Shown here piece after piece: positions 24,995-33,014 of a stretch of DNA of 64,000 nt. Below the pieces are notes generated by a model, which did no database searches, was not told where the DNA came from, and saw nothing but the letters and a program-made list of their open reading frames with translations. The position numbers and the translations under genes are program-made. The DNA comes from Nitrospirales bacterium (lineage in GTDB: Bacteria > Nitrospirota > Nitrospiria > Nitrospirales > UBA8639), in the NCBI GenBank assembly GCA_031315865.1, contig JALDRJ010000002.1, positions 2,702,001 through 2,766,000 on the forward strand, in the 5' to 3' direction. The stretch's first letter is position 1. Each line of letters starts with the position of its first letter.

Positions 24995-26152
24995 GTGGGG
25001 CATGAGACCGGTATCGTCATTGAGAAGAATGCCGGATGTACGGGATGTGTCGGGCGTAATTGCATGACTGTGATGAATCGAAAGGCCAGCGCTTGCGAGC
25101 GAGAGTCGGTGGCGACGGCGAGGGAAGAGAGCACCGTCATCGAACCGGAATGGGCCGAATGGTCCGATAGGCAACTCTTGGAGTTGCGTCTCTGTGATCT
25201 TCATGTTCAAATCAAAGGTACATCTCTCGCCAAACAGATCAAGCAACTTCATAGAGAACTCGCAACGCAAAAATTACTGTTTCGTCCGCACTGTTGGCTG
25301 TCGGATGACTGGTACTGCCCGGACGGCATCCCGGGTATCGCCATACCGTTTTACATGGGGCATCCACGGTTAGCCAAGTTGGAGCACAGTCAAATGCTTG
25401 AGGTTGAAGGAGGGACTGCAGAGTGGTGCATGCGCATTCTTCGACATGAGGCCGGGCATGCGATTGAAAATGCGTTTCGATTGCGACGGCGTACCCGGAG
25501 GCAGCAGCTCTTTGGCAAAACGTCCGAGCCGTATCCGGAGAATTATCTGCCAAAACCCTACAGTAAAAGCTTTGTCTTACATTTAGACACCTGGTATGCG
25601 CAGAGTCATCCCGATGAAGATTTTGCTGAAACTTTCGCGGTGTGGCTGACTCCCGGTTCGGATTGGAAAGAACGATATAAGGGGTGGCCAGCGCTCCGGA
25701 AGTTGAACTACATGGATAGTCTGATGAAGGAGTTGGCTGGCGTGCCTCCTCCCGTCACGAACAAGCAACGTCTGGATCCATTGCCGGCGCTCTGTAAGAC
25801 ACTTGGGGAACATTACCGACAAAAGCGTGAACGCTACGGCCTCGACTATCCGAATTTTTACGAACGAGATGTGCGACGATTGTTTTCAGACTCGAAGGAA
25901 TACCAGGGGCAGCCGACCGCTGTGAGCTTCATTCGGCGGTTTCGAAAAGAAGTCCGGCGAAAAGTGGCTGATTGGACCGGGGAATATCAATATACCATCG
26001 ATCAGGTCCTGGAAGACATCGTGAACTATTGTCGCGATCGACAGCTCCGCCTTACCATTCCTGAAGATCAGGCGAAACTCGACTTTACGATCCTGCTTAC
26101 GGTTCAAACGATGAACTATCTTCATGGAGGAGGCCATCGGGTCGTGTTATGA
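24995..26152 (+). CDS. putative zinc-dependent metallopeptidase of unknown role
   Basis: A 385-residue protein with the zinc-peptidase motif HEAGH (residues 151-155) in MRILRHEAGHAIENAF, and a later DEDFAETFAVWL that can give the third, Glu ligand of a gluzincin. The rest is helical and basic (RRFRKEVRRKVADW). There is no signal peptide. It corresponds to the group annotated as putative zinc-binding metallo-peptidase, for which I know no established function. The start is uncertain: GTG 24995 is listed, with ATG 25061 and ATG 25073 as alternatives that remove a Cys-containing leader. The stop overlaps the ATP-grasp start as ATGA, so the two are coupled. Confidence 0.75.
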   Translation: MGHETGIVIEKNAGCTGCVGRNCMTVMNRKASACERESVATAREESTVIEPEWAEWSDRQLLELRLCDLHVQIKGTSLAKQIKQLHRELATQKLLFRPHCWLSDDWYCPDGIPGIAIPFYMGHPRLAKLEHSQMLEVEGGTAEWCMRILRHEAGHAIENAFRLRRRTRRQQLFGKTSEPYPENYLPKPYSKSFVLHLDTWYAQSHPDEDFAETFAVWLTPGSDWKERYKGWPALRKLNYMDSLMKELAGVPPPVTNKQRLDPLPALCKTLGEHYRQKRERYGLDYPNFYERDVRRLFSDSKEYQGQPTAVSFIRRFRKEVRRKVADWTGEYQYTIDQVLEDIVNYCRDRQLRLTIPEDQAKLDFTILLTVQTMNYLHGGGHRVVL

Positions 26153-27171
26153 GAAAACTTCGCGTTCTGGCGCTCATGCATGAAGCCCTAGTTCCCCCAG
26201 ACAATCCGGGGGACGTGGATTTGGCGACCGTGGAGTGGAAAACGGAATTTGATGTCACCACAACCCTTCGGGATATGGGACATGAAGTGCGGAGTGTGGG
26301 CGTACGAGATGATTTGGAGGGTATTCAAAAAGCCATTCAAGAATTCAAACCGCACATTGCCTTTAATTTACTCGAAGAATTTAACGGACTTGGAAGTTTT
26401 GATCAGAATGTCGTGTCATACCTGGAACTGCTGGGGGTCCGGTACACCGGGTGTAATCCTCGCGGGTTGGTGCTCACACGCGACAAGGGATGGTCCAAAA
26501 AAATCCTGACCTACCACGGGATTCTCTGTCCGGAATTCGTGGTGTTTCCACATGGTCGGGCCGTGAAGTGGAATAATGATATCCCGTTTCCAGTCATCGT
26601 GAAATCAATATCAGAAGAAGCCTCGCTCGGGATCTCGCAGGCCTCTATCGTGAATGATGCCGAAAAGCTCGAAGAGCGGGTCAAGTTCATTCACGACAGT
26701 GTCGGTAGCAGTGCGATCGTCGAACAGTTTATCGAAGGACGAGAGCTGTACGTGGGAGTGTTGGGGAACAAGCGGTTGCAGGTGTTTCCAGTTTGGGAAC
26801 TTATCTTGAATAATCTTCCGGAGGATGTCCATCGAGTGGCGACACAACGAGTCAAGTGGAGCGTTAAATATCAAAAGAAGTACGGCATTACGTCACAGGA
26901 GGCTAAGGATCTCACCAAGTCGATGATGCAGAAGATGAAACGGTTGGCCAAACGCGCGTATGGAATTTTGGGGTTGAATGGCTATGCGCGATTGGATTTT
27001 CGATTGGACAAGGATGGAAACCTGTATTTTTTGGAAGCCAATCCCAACGCGCAAATCGCCTATGGCGAAGATTTAGCGGAATCGGCTGAACATGCTGGCA
27101 TGTCGTATGAGCAGTTGTTGCAATGCATCGTGAACCTGGGGCTGCGCTGGAAACCGGAGCATGTTCGTTAG
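26149..27171 (+). CDS. ATP-grasp ligase related to D-Ala-D-Ala ligase
   Basis: A 340-residue ATP-grasp enzyme, the fold that forms amide bonds through acyl phosphates. LLGVRYTGCNPRGLVLTRDKGWSKKIL, PVIVKSISEEASLGIS, VEQFIEGRELYVGVLG and the metal site LDFRLDKDGNLYFLEANPNAQI are the expected elements. The substrate-binding part differs from true Ddl: a long insertion (about residues 225-270, basic) is present and the N-terminal domain has LLEEFNGLGSFDQNVVSYLE. Coupling to a zinc metallopeptidase suggests peptide or peptidoglycan-like chemistry. I infer that it is not the housekeeping D-Ala-D-Ala ligase. Confidence 0.85.
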   Translation: MRKLRVLALMHEALVPPDNPGDVDLATVEWKTEFDVTTTLRDMGHEVRSVGVRDDLEGIQKAIQEFKPHIAFNLLEEFNGLGSFDQNVVSYLELLGVRYTGCNPRGLVLTRDKGWSKKILTYHGILCPEFVVFPHGRAVKWNNDIPFPVIVKSISEEASLGISQASIVNDAEKLEERVKFIHDSVGSSAIVEQFIEGRELYVGVLGNKRLQVFPVWELILNNLPEDVHRVATQRVKWSVKYQKKYGITSQEAKDLTKSMMQKMKRLAKRAYGILGLNGYARLDFRLDKDGNLYFLEANPNAQIAYGEDLAESAEHAGMSYEQLLQCIVNLGLRWKPEHVR

Positions 27172-27261
27172 TGATGGCATGGACTCCGAATGCACGACCG
27201 TAGAATTTGTCGAACTGGAATGGTTGTCGTTCATGAACGTACACATTTTTTTGAAAGCCCG

Positions 27262-27489
27262 ATGAATGGTTCGCATACCGATTGGTATTTATTGATCGTG
27301 TGCCTATTGGTTATTGGTGCTGGGACCTATATCGTATCTATGGATGAAGTGGTATTTACGTTGACACACACGTCCACTGGTGGTTACCAAGACACTCCTC
27401 ACACAGGGTGGTTCAAAGATCTCGTCGGTTGGACTCTGATCGTTGGTGGTGTTTATTTTGGTTGGAAAGCGGTGTCAACTAATGACTAG
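27262..27489 (+). CDS. small two-helix membrane protein
   Basis: A 75-residue hypothetical protein with hydrophobic helices at about residues 9-27 (WYLLIVCLLVIGAGTYIV) and 56-70 (GWTLIVGGVYFGW), separated by a polar loop. I do not recognise it. ATG 27262 is preferred because the 24 residues encoded upstream to 27190 are not membrane-like and have no start signal. It follows the ATP-grasp gene by 90 bases and may be cotranscribed, but no functional link is visible. Confidence 0.5.
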   Translation: MNGSHTDWYLLIVCLLVIGAGTYIVSMDEVVFTLTHTSTGGYQDTPHTGWFKDLVGWTLIVGGVYFGWKAVSTND

Positions 27490-27550
27490 GTTATGTCAGG
27501 CTTCTTCTTTCAAGCCGACCGTTGTGCTTACTTTAAAGCTCCACTTCGCC

Positions 27551-27901
27551 TTAGTTGAAAGCCAGGAATCGGTCGCAGCCGGTAATGATGTTTGAGAGGA
27601 CGACCAATCCGCAAAACGTCACTTCTTTCGGATACCCCTCGGTAGAAACCTTGTGTTGTTGGCATCCGTAGGCGCAAACAAAAAACTTGACCCCCGACGA
27701 TGCCAGCTTCAGTAACGGCGGGTTATGTAGATTTTTCACGCCTTCGTCGATCAGGTACAGGTACACATCGACTCCAGCGGTTACCGCTTCTTCACTCAGT
27801 CGCGTCACGGAATGGGCGTTAGGGTTTTCCGGTGGGGTGGACAATAAAATCCCCAGTTTTTTGCCCTGAACCGAAAACCCTTCTGGGAGTGGAATCGCCA
27901 T
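27551..27901 (-). CDS. DsrE/DsrF-like family protein
   Basis: A 116-residue protein of the DsrE-like sulfur-relay fold: KLGILLSTPPENPNAHSV, TAGVDVYLYLIDEGVKNL, SGVKFFVCAYGCQQHKV and LVVLSNIITGCDRFLAF follow the family strand order. Two Cys in CAYGC occupy the place where DsrE/TusD proteins have their active Cys, so persulfide carriage is possible but not shown. It lies convergent to the small membrane protein and divergent from moaC, a sulfur-requiring pathway; that link is only suggestive. Confidence 0.72.
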   Translation of the reverse strand: MAIPLPEGFSVQGKKLGILLSTPPENPNAHSVTRLSEEAVTAGVDVYLYLIDEGVKNLHNPPLLKLASSGVKFFVCAYGCQQHKVSTEGYPKEVTFCGLVVLSNIITGCDRFLAFN

Positions 27902-28008
27902 AACATAATACGTGGTACAAGCTATCGGTATGGAAATGACCGTAAAAACGATGAGTGAATCTACGCGGAACGGAAGGGGCTGTCAAGGGTTTGTGTTCGA
28001 TGATTTGC

Positions 28009-28038
28009 TTGACGATGTTTTTCGGCCAATGTCATAAT
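28009..28038 (+). promoter_or_regulatory. sigma-70-type promoter of the moa operon
   Basis: TTGACG (28009-28014) and CATAAT (28033-28038) each match consensus at five of six positions with an 18-base spacer. Transcription would start near 28045, about 50 bases ahead of moaC. No molybdenum-cofactor riboswitch is evident in the short leader. Confidence 0.55.
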
Positions 28039-28094
28039 GTGGTACCTAATTTTTCTGTTTTTATAAGGGGTTTCTGGGGTTTTTGAGGCAAGAT

Positions 28095-28589
28095 ATGGGA
28101 GAATTCACACATTTCAACGAGTCGGGCCGCGCAAGAATGGTCGATGTGTCTCAGAAAGCCTCGACCGACCGAGTCGCCACGGCGACAGGAAAGGTGTTCG
28201 TTCTGCCAGAAACCCTTGAAAAGATTCAAAAAGGACGAATTGCGAAAGGCGATGTGCTGGCGGTCGCGCAAGTTGCAGGGGTGATGGGAGCGAAGCGTAC
28301 GCCGGACCTCGTTCCCATGTGTCATCCTTTACTCCTGACCAGCATTGACGTGAATTTCGAGGAAGAGTCGCAACCTGACGATTCAGGGAGATGTTCGATC
28401 TCTATTTCTGCCACGGTCAAGACGACTGGAGGAACCGGCGTTGAAATGGAAGCGATGACCGCTGTGTCCGTCGCGGCATTAACGATTTATGACATGTGCA
28501 AAGCGATCGACAAAGGCATTCGTTTTGGCGATATTTGTCTGCTCACGAAGTCTGGCGGGAAGTCAGGAACGTATACGCGTGCGAGTTAG
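28095..28589 (+). CDS. moaC: cyclic pyranopterin monophosphate synthase (MoaC)
   Basis: Converts the MoaA product, 3',8-cyclo-7,8-dihydro-GTP, to cyclic pyranopterin monophosphate in molybdopterin synthesis. In 164 residues, FNESGRARMVDVSQKASTDR starts the family fold, VLAVAQVAGVMGAKRTPDLVPMCHPLLL gives the conserved MCHPL, and GVEMEAMTAVSVAALTIYDMCKAID carries the catalytic GVEMEA segment. ATG 28095 has GAGG six bases upstream; a TTG at 28083 is less likely. It heads moaC-moaD-moaE-moaA. Confidence 0.96.
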   Translation: MGEFTHFNESGRARMVDVSQKASTDRVATATGKVFVLPETLEKIQKGRIAKGDVLAVAQVAGVMGAKRTPDLVPMCHPLLLTSIDVNFEEESQPDDSGRCSISISATVKTTGGTGVEMEAMTAVSVAALTIYDMCKAIDKGIRFGDICLLTKSGGKSGTYTRAS

Positions 28590-28607
28590 AGGGAAAGGGG
28601 AGGAACG

Positions 28608-28862
28608 ATGCTGACGGTCAAACTGTTTGGGATGGTGAAAACCTTGGCGCAACAGCAAAAAGAACTGGTCATCGATTTCCCTTCAGAGAAGACCGTGAAA
28701 GATTTGGTCGAATATTTCCATCTTGAATATCCGAAGATAGGAGACTTGCTCAAGACGAAAAAAGTCTTGATTTCCGTGAATCAAGAAATTGCGCATCCGG
28801 ATATGATCGTGAACGCCGCAGATGAAATAGCCTTATTGCCCCCATTCTCAGGTGGCTCCTGA
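28608..28862 (+). CDS. moaD: molybdopterin synthase small subunit (MoaD), ending Gly-Gly-Ser
   Basis: Ubiquitin-like sulfur carrier that, as C-terminal thiocarboxylate, donates sulfur to molybdopterin precursor on MoaE. The 84 residues start MLTVKLFGMVKTLAQQ and end IALLPPFSGGS. The position after moaC and the IALLPPFSGG tail identify it. The unusual point is a Ser after the Gly-Gly that should be the free C-terminus; the codons GGT GGC TCC TGA are plain. Either the Ser is removed by a protease or this copy works differently. Confidence 0.92.
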   Translation: MLTVKLFGMVKTLAQQQKELVIDFPSEKTVKDLVEYFHLEYPKIGDLLKTKKVLISVNQEIAHPDMIVNAADEIALLPPFSGGS

Positions 28863-28988
28863 ATCTGTAGCGACAGGCAATATACATAAAATAGCGAGCA
28901 CGCAAATGCACGAAACATCTAAGTCCGCGCCATACGATCGGACGTGGACGAGTTCACATTCCGTGTTTACCCAAGAGGAGTTCTGACG

Positions 28989-29432
28989 ATGGCTGTTGAG
29001 ACTGAAGAAACCATGTTGGTTCGTGTGCAAGCCGAAGATTTTTCTGTGGACGCAGAGATCGATCGCGTACGGGCTCGTTCGACTCGGATTGGCGGGATTG
29101 CTACGTTTTTGGGGACGGTACGGGATCGATCGAAAGGAAGAGATGTCAAGCTGCTGACGTTCGAACATTATGAAGGCATGGCGCAGAAAAAACTGCGTGA
29201 AATTCGAGAGCGGGCACTGCACGATTTTGATGTGATTGAAGTGCTGGTGCTGCATCGTTATGGAGCGATTGACATCGGTGAAAATGTGGTCTTAATCGTC
29301 GTTGGCGCGGAACATCGAGCCGATGCGTTTCGGGCCTGTGAATGGTGTATTGATGAACTCAAAAAAATTACTCCGATCTGGAAGTTGGAAGAGACGCCGG
29401 ATGGCGAGGTGTGGGTCGAAGAACATCCTTAG
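28989..29432 (+). CDS. moaE: molybdopterin synthase large subunit (MoaE)
   Basis: Catalytic partner of MoaD that converts cyclic pyranopterin monophosphate to molybdopterin. The 147 residues show STRIGGIATFLGTVRDRSKGR, TFEHYEGMAQKKLREI, VLHRYGAIDIGENVVLIVV and HRADAFRACEWCIDELKKITPIWKLE, including the conserved Lys of the active site in IWK. ATG 28989 has GAGGAG about nine bases upstream and removes 15 non-family residues present in the longer open frame. It lies 126 bases after moaD. Confidence 0.95.
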   Translation: MAVETEETMLVRVQAEDFSVDAEIDRVRARSTRIGGIATFLGTVRDRSKGRDVKLLTFEHYEGMAQKKLREIRERALHDFDVIEVLVLHRYGAIDIGENVVLIVVGAEHRADAFRACEWCIDELKKITPIWKLEETPDGEVWVEEHP

Positions 29433-29472
29433 TCTGTGTGGTTAACCTATAAGTTTCGCGAGCGAGAATGAC

Positions 29473-30531
29473 GTGAAGGGGCCTTTGGAAGAAACGGTGG
29501 CGGGTCTATTGGATACCATGAATCGTCCGTTGCGGGCGTTACGTGTATCAGTCACCGACCGGTGTAATCTCCGTTGTCAATATTGCATGCCGGAAGAGGA
29601 TTATGTCTGGTTGCCACGCGAAACCCTGTTGACCTTCGAGGAAATCGCACGACTTACGCGAATCTTTACTGCTCTAGGAGTTGATAAGGTCAGGATTACC
29701 GGAGGAGAACCGTTACTCAGAAAAAATCTTCCCGCGTTGATTCGTTTACTGAAGCAGAATACGCAGATTAAGGATATCGCGCTCACGACCAACGGCATCC
29801 TGCTCTCGGAACAGGCGCCGTCCTTATATGAGGCTGGGCTGAATAGAGTAACGGTGAGTCTTGATACGCTCAAGAGCGAGCGATTTAAGGCCTTAACGAA
29901 ACGATCCACTTTTGCCCAAGTTCTCGAAGGGATCGAGTCGGTCGGGAAGACAGGCTTTCAAGACCTTAAACTTGATACCGTTGCGATGCGAGGATTTAAC
30001 GATGATGAACTGGTCGATTTAATCGAATATGGAAAACGTGTCGGCGGTGAGGTGCGATTCATCGAATACATGGATGTTGGAGGAGCGAATGATTGGTCGG
30101 CTGATAAGGTGATCTCTAGCGCGGAAATCATACGGACCCTGACAGGCCATTATGGTTTGATCGAGCCCATTATCGAAGACTCTTGGGCTCCGGCCAATCG
30201 ATACCGACTTCTTGATGGCACGACGTTTGGTATTATTGCTTCCACGACGCTTCCCTTCTGTTCCACGTGTGATCGAAGCCGTCTCACGGCTGACGGCATG
30301 TGGTATTTATGTCTCTATGCGAAAATCGGAGTCGATCTTCGGCGGTTTGTACGATCCAACTCGAGTGAAGATGAGTTGCTGAACCTTCTGCGTTCCACTT
30401 GGCAAGCCAGGAACGATCGTGGAGCTGAACAACGTAAAGCCCTTGAGCGTGATAACTCGCGAGGACGGTTTGTAGAGATTGAACGACTCCGTCAAGATCC
30501 ACATTTAGAAATGCATGCTCGTGGTGGTTGA
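29473..30531 (+). CDS. moaA: GTP 3',8-cyclase (MoaA)
   Basis: Radical-SAM enzyme that rearranges GTP in the first step of molybdopterin synthesis. The N-terminal cluster motif CNLRCQYCMP gives Cys31, Cys35 and Cys38. KVRITGGEPLLR is the SAM-binding GGEP region. The second 4Fe-4S site is Cys263, Cys266 and Cys280 (FCSTCDRSRLTADGMWYLCL). The chain ends HARGG, the conserved double-Gly tail that enters the active site. GTG 29473 is the start. At 352 residues it is slightly longer than average owing to the first 20 residues. Confidence 0.95.
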   Translation: MKGPLEETVAGLLDTMNRPLRALRVSVTDRCNLRCQYCMPEEDYVWLPRETLLTFEEIARLTRIFTALGVDKVRITGGEPLLRKNLPALIRLLKQNTQIKDIALTTNGILLSEQAPSLYEAGLNRVTVSLDTLKSERFKALTKRSTFAQVLEGIESVGKTGFQDLKLDTVAMRGFNDDELVDLIEYGKRVGGEVRFIEYMDVGGANDWSADKVISSAEIIRTLTGHYGLIEPIIEDSWAPANRYRLLDGTTFGIIASTTLPFCSTCDRSRLTADGMWYLCLYAKIGVDLRRFVRSNSSEDELLNLLRSTWQARNDRGAEQRKALERDNSRGRFVEIERLRQDPHLEMHARGG

Positions 30532-30761
30532 GTGACGATTGTTTGTTGGTTCTGTTCTCCCCTGTATTTTTCTTCTTCTGCTCGATTTTCCATTCATCAA
30601 ATCCGTGTTGCTGCCTCTTGAGGGCTATGATATGGTGAAGCTTTCTGGGGAGATGAACCTTCTTGCGTCCAGTCGTTAACGTGATGAAGCGAATCCTGAA
30701 CTATTCAATGTTTCTGACGTGCCTGGTGACGATTTTCCTTGGTGTAATCGAGGGCTAAGCA

Positions 30762-31601
30762 ATGGGATGGTTTAAACGACAAAAATCCTCGGATGACCGC
30801 GAAAAGTCGTCAAAAGTTGTCGAGGGCATGTGGTTGAAATGCAACTCGTGTCGAGCCATTATTTACGCCAAAGAAGTCGAACGCAATGAAAAGGTCTGTC
30901 CTAAATGCAATTACCACTTTCCCTTAACCGTCGAGGAACGTATCGCGCTTATCGCTGACCCTGAGTCGTTCAGAGAATGGGACGCAGAGTTGGTTCCCGA
31001 CGATCCTCTCGAATTTACTGATACCGTCTCCTATACGGAACGCCTGGAGACGGCACGACAGAAGACCGGTCGAAATGAAGCCATTGTCGTCGGTGAATGT
31101 GCCGTTGGAGGACGACGTGTCGGGCTGGGCGTGTTTAATTTTCGGTTCATGGGGGGAAGTATGGGGTCGGTGGTGGGAGAAAAAATTTGTCGAGCCATTG
31201 ATCGTTCCCTTGAATCCCGGATACCCTTTGTGTTGGTCACGACGTCCGGAGGAGCCCGGATGCAAGAAGGCGCCTTATCCCTGATGCAAATGGCCAAGAC
31301 CGCATCATCGCTGGCTCGCCTCGATGAAGCTCGTCTTCCCTTTCTTGTCTTGCTGACTGACCCGACCTTCGGTGGCGTGACGGCCAGCGTCGCGATGTTA
31401 GGCGATGTCATTTTGGCCGAACCCAAGGCGTTGATAGGATTCGCCGGACCTCGTGTCATCGAGCAAACGATCAAGCAGCGACTGCCGGAAGGTTTTCAAC
31501 GCGCAGAATTTCTGCTGGAACACGGGATGATTGACCGTATCGTGTCAAGAAAAATCCTGAAAGCCGAACTTCAGACGATCCTCGAACACTTGATGATGTA
31601 A
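30762..31601 (+). CDS. accD: acetyl-CoA carboxylase carboxyltransferase subunit beta
   Basis: Beta half of the carboxyltransferase that makes malonyl-CoA for fatty-acid synthesis, acting with AccA. The 279-residue protein has an N-terminal zinc ribbon (Cys27, Cys30, Cys46, Cys49) and the crotonase-like core with FNFRFMGGSMGSVVGEK, SGGARMQEGALSLMQM, LTDPTFGGVTASVAMLGD and GFAGPRVIEQTI. ATG 30762 is chosen for its normal N-terminus. folC follows after 117 bases, an accD-folC pairing common in bacteria. Confidence 0.96.
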   Translation: MGWFKRQKSSDDREKSSKVVEGMWLKCNSCRAIIYAKEVERNEKVCPKCNYHFPLTVEERIALIADPESFREWDAELVPDDPLEFTDTVSYTERLETARQKTGRNEAIVVGECAVGGRRVGLGVFNFRFMGGSMGSVVGEKICRAIDRSLESRIPFVLVTTSGGARMQEGALSLMQMAKTASSLARLDEARLPFLVLLTDPTFGGVTASVAMLGDVILAEPKALIGFAGPRVIEQTIKQRLPEGFQRAEFLLEHGMIDRIVSRKILKAELQTILEHLMM

Positions 31602-31718
31602 GGGGTCTCCTTGTGATGGTCTGGCTTTCACGATGCATCCTGTCACGATTTAACCCGCCGCCAATATTTCCGACTACCATACTCGTCTTCTCCTTCGTCA
31701 ACGGTTGTCTTGTCTGGT

Positions 31719-33014
31719 ATGGATTATAAAGATACGATTCAGTTTCTTTATGGTCTGTATCGACATGGAATTCGGCTAGGGCTTCAGTCAATCTCGGTCG
31801 CGCTCGAAGTCCTGCACAACCCTCATCTTCGCTACCCTTCCTTGCACATCGGCGGGACAAATGGAAAAGGATCAACGTCCGCAATCGCGGCGGCGATACT
31901 CCAGGCTTCCGGGTATCGAGTAGGATTATACACGTCACCTCATTTAGTCGATTTTCGTGAACGAATTCGTGTTGATGGGCAACGTATTTCAGAAATGCAA
32001 GTCGTGAACCTTGCGCGACAAGTGCAGGCGACGTCTCCTGTCCCTTTGACGTTTTTTGAATTCACCACGGCGATGGCATTCCAATATTTTTCCGACCGTG
32101 AGATCGATATCGCGGTTGTCGAAGTGGGAATGGGGGGACGATTCGACGCGACGAATGTTCTCTCTCCTCGGGCAGTCGCCATTACCTCAATCGCCCATGA
32201 TCATGAGTCTTACCTCGGACAGCACATTTCCGAGATCGCATTCGAGAAAGCCGGGATCATCAAGCCTAATACTCCGGTAATCGTGGGTGAGTTGCCGCCA
32301 GACGCCGAGGTGGTCATACAACGTATCGCGGCGGAAAGACAGGCTCCCTACTTTGCGCTGGGGCGTGAGTTCCGGATTGATGGAGCCGAGCCAGGATTCT
32401 TTAGGTATGATGGGGTGCGGCAACGATTTCCGCATCTCTCCTGCTCGCTGCTGGGAACACACCAACGAAAAAACGTTGGATGCGCGTTGGCGTTGCTGGA
32501 ACAGCTTACGCTGCAAGGATTTGAACTGCGAGAGGCAACGGTGCGTTCGACGCTTCCCGAGGTCGTGTGGGAGGGAAGGCTTGAGGTTCTTGAAGACCAG
32601 CCACGCCTGTTGATTGATGGAGCCCATAATGTTGCTGCGGCGCAGGCTCTTGTCGAGGCCCTAGCGCCTATGGTTGAGATGCAGGGGGGCAGACTTATTA
32701 CCGTTCTCGGAATGATGCGGGATAAACATCATGCGCAGTTCATGAACACTATCGCGCCCTACGTGAGCTGCCTCATTTTGACCACCATGTCTGTTTCGCG
32801 TGCCGCCACCGTCGATGAGTTGAAAGAAAGTGTGCCTCATGGATTGTTTGAGGTTTTGACGTCATTCAATCCAACAGAGGCCTTGCAATTGGCCAGACAA
32901 ATAGCGAAGCCAACAGATGTGATTTGTGTAACGGGTTCGCTGTTCTTGGTAGGTGAGGTGCGTCATCTTCTCGTACGCACGACAGAATCCACATCGATCC
33001 GGGCTTGCGAGTGA
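31719..33014 (+). CDS. folC: folylpolyglutamate synthase / dihydrofolate synthase (FolC)
   Basis: Mur-ligase-family enzyme that adds glutamate to dihydropteroate and folates. The 431 residues show the P-loop IGGTNGKGSTSA, YTSPHLVDFRERIRVDG, FEFTTAMAFQYF, EVGMGGRFDATNV, the His in ITSIAHDHESYLG, and the ADP/glutamate-domain signature LLIDGAHNVAAAQAL. ATG 31719 is preferred over the TTG at 31710. Its stop and the lptD start overlap as TGATG. Confidence 0.93.
   Translation: MDYKDTIQFLYGLYRHGIRLGLQSISVALEVLHNPHLRYPSLHIGGTNGKGSTSAIAAAILQASGYRVGLYTSPHLVDFRERIRVDGQRISEMQVVNLARQVQATSPVPLTFFEFTTAMAFQYFSDREIDIAVVEVGMGGRFDATNVLSPRAVAITSIAHDHESYLGQHISEIAFEKAGIIKPNTPVIVGELPPDAEVVIQRIAAERQAPYFALGREFRIDGAEPGFFRYDGVRQRFPHLSCSLLGTHQRKNVGCALALLEQLTLQGFELREATVRSTLPEVVWEGRLEVLEDQPRLLIDGAHNVAAAQALVEALAPMVEMQGGRLITVLGMMRDKHHAQFMNTIAPYVSCLILTTMSVSRAATVDELKESVPHGLFEVLTSFNPTEALQLARQIAKPTDVICVTGSLFLVGEVRHLLVRTTESTSIRACE

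Noticed and set aside
30690-30761. 24-codon hydrophobic frame ending just before accD
   Set aside because: No ribosome site; probably chance in an AT-rich leader.
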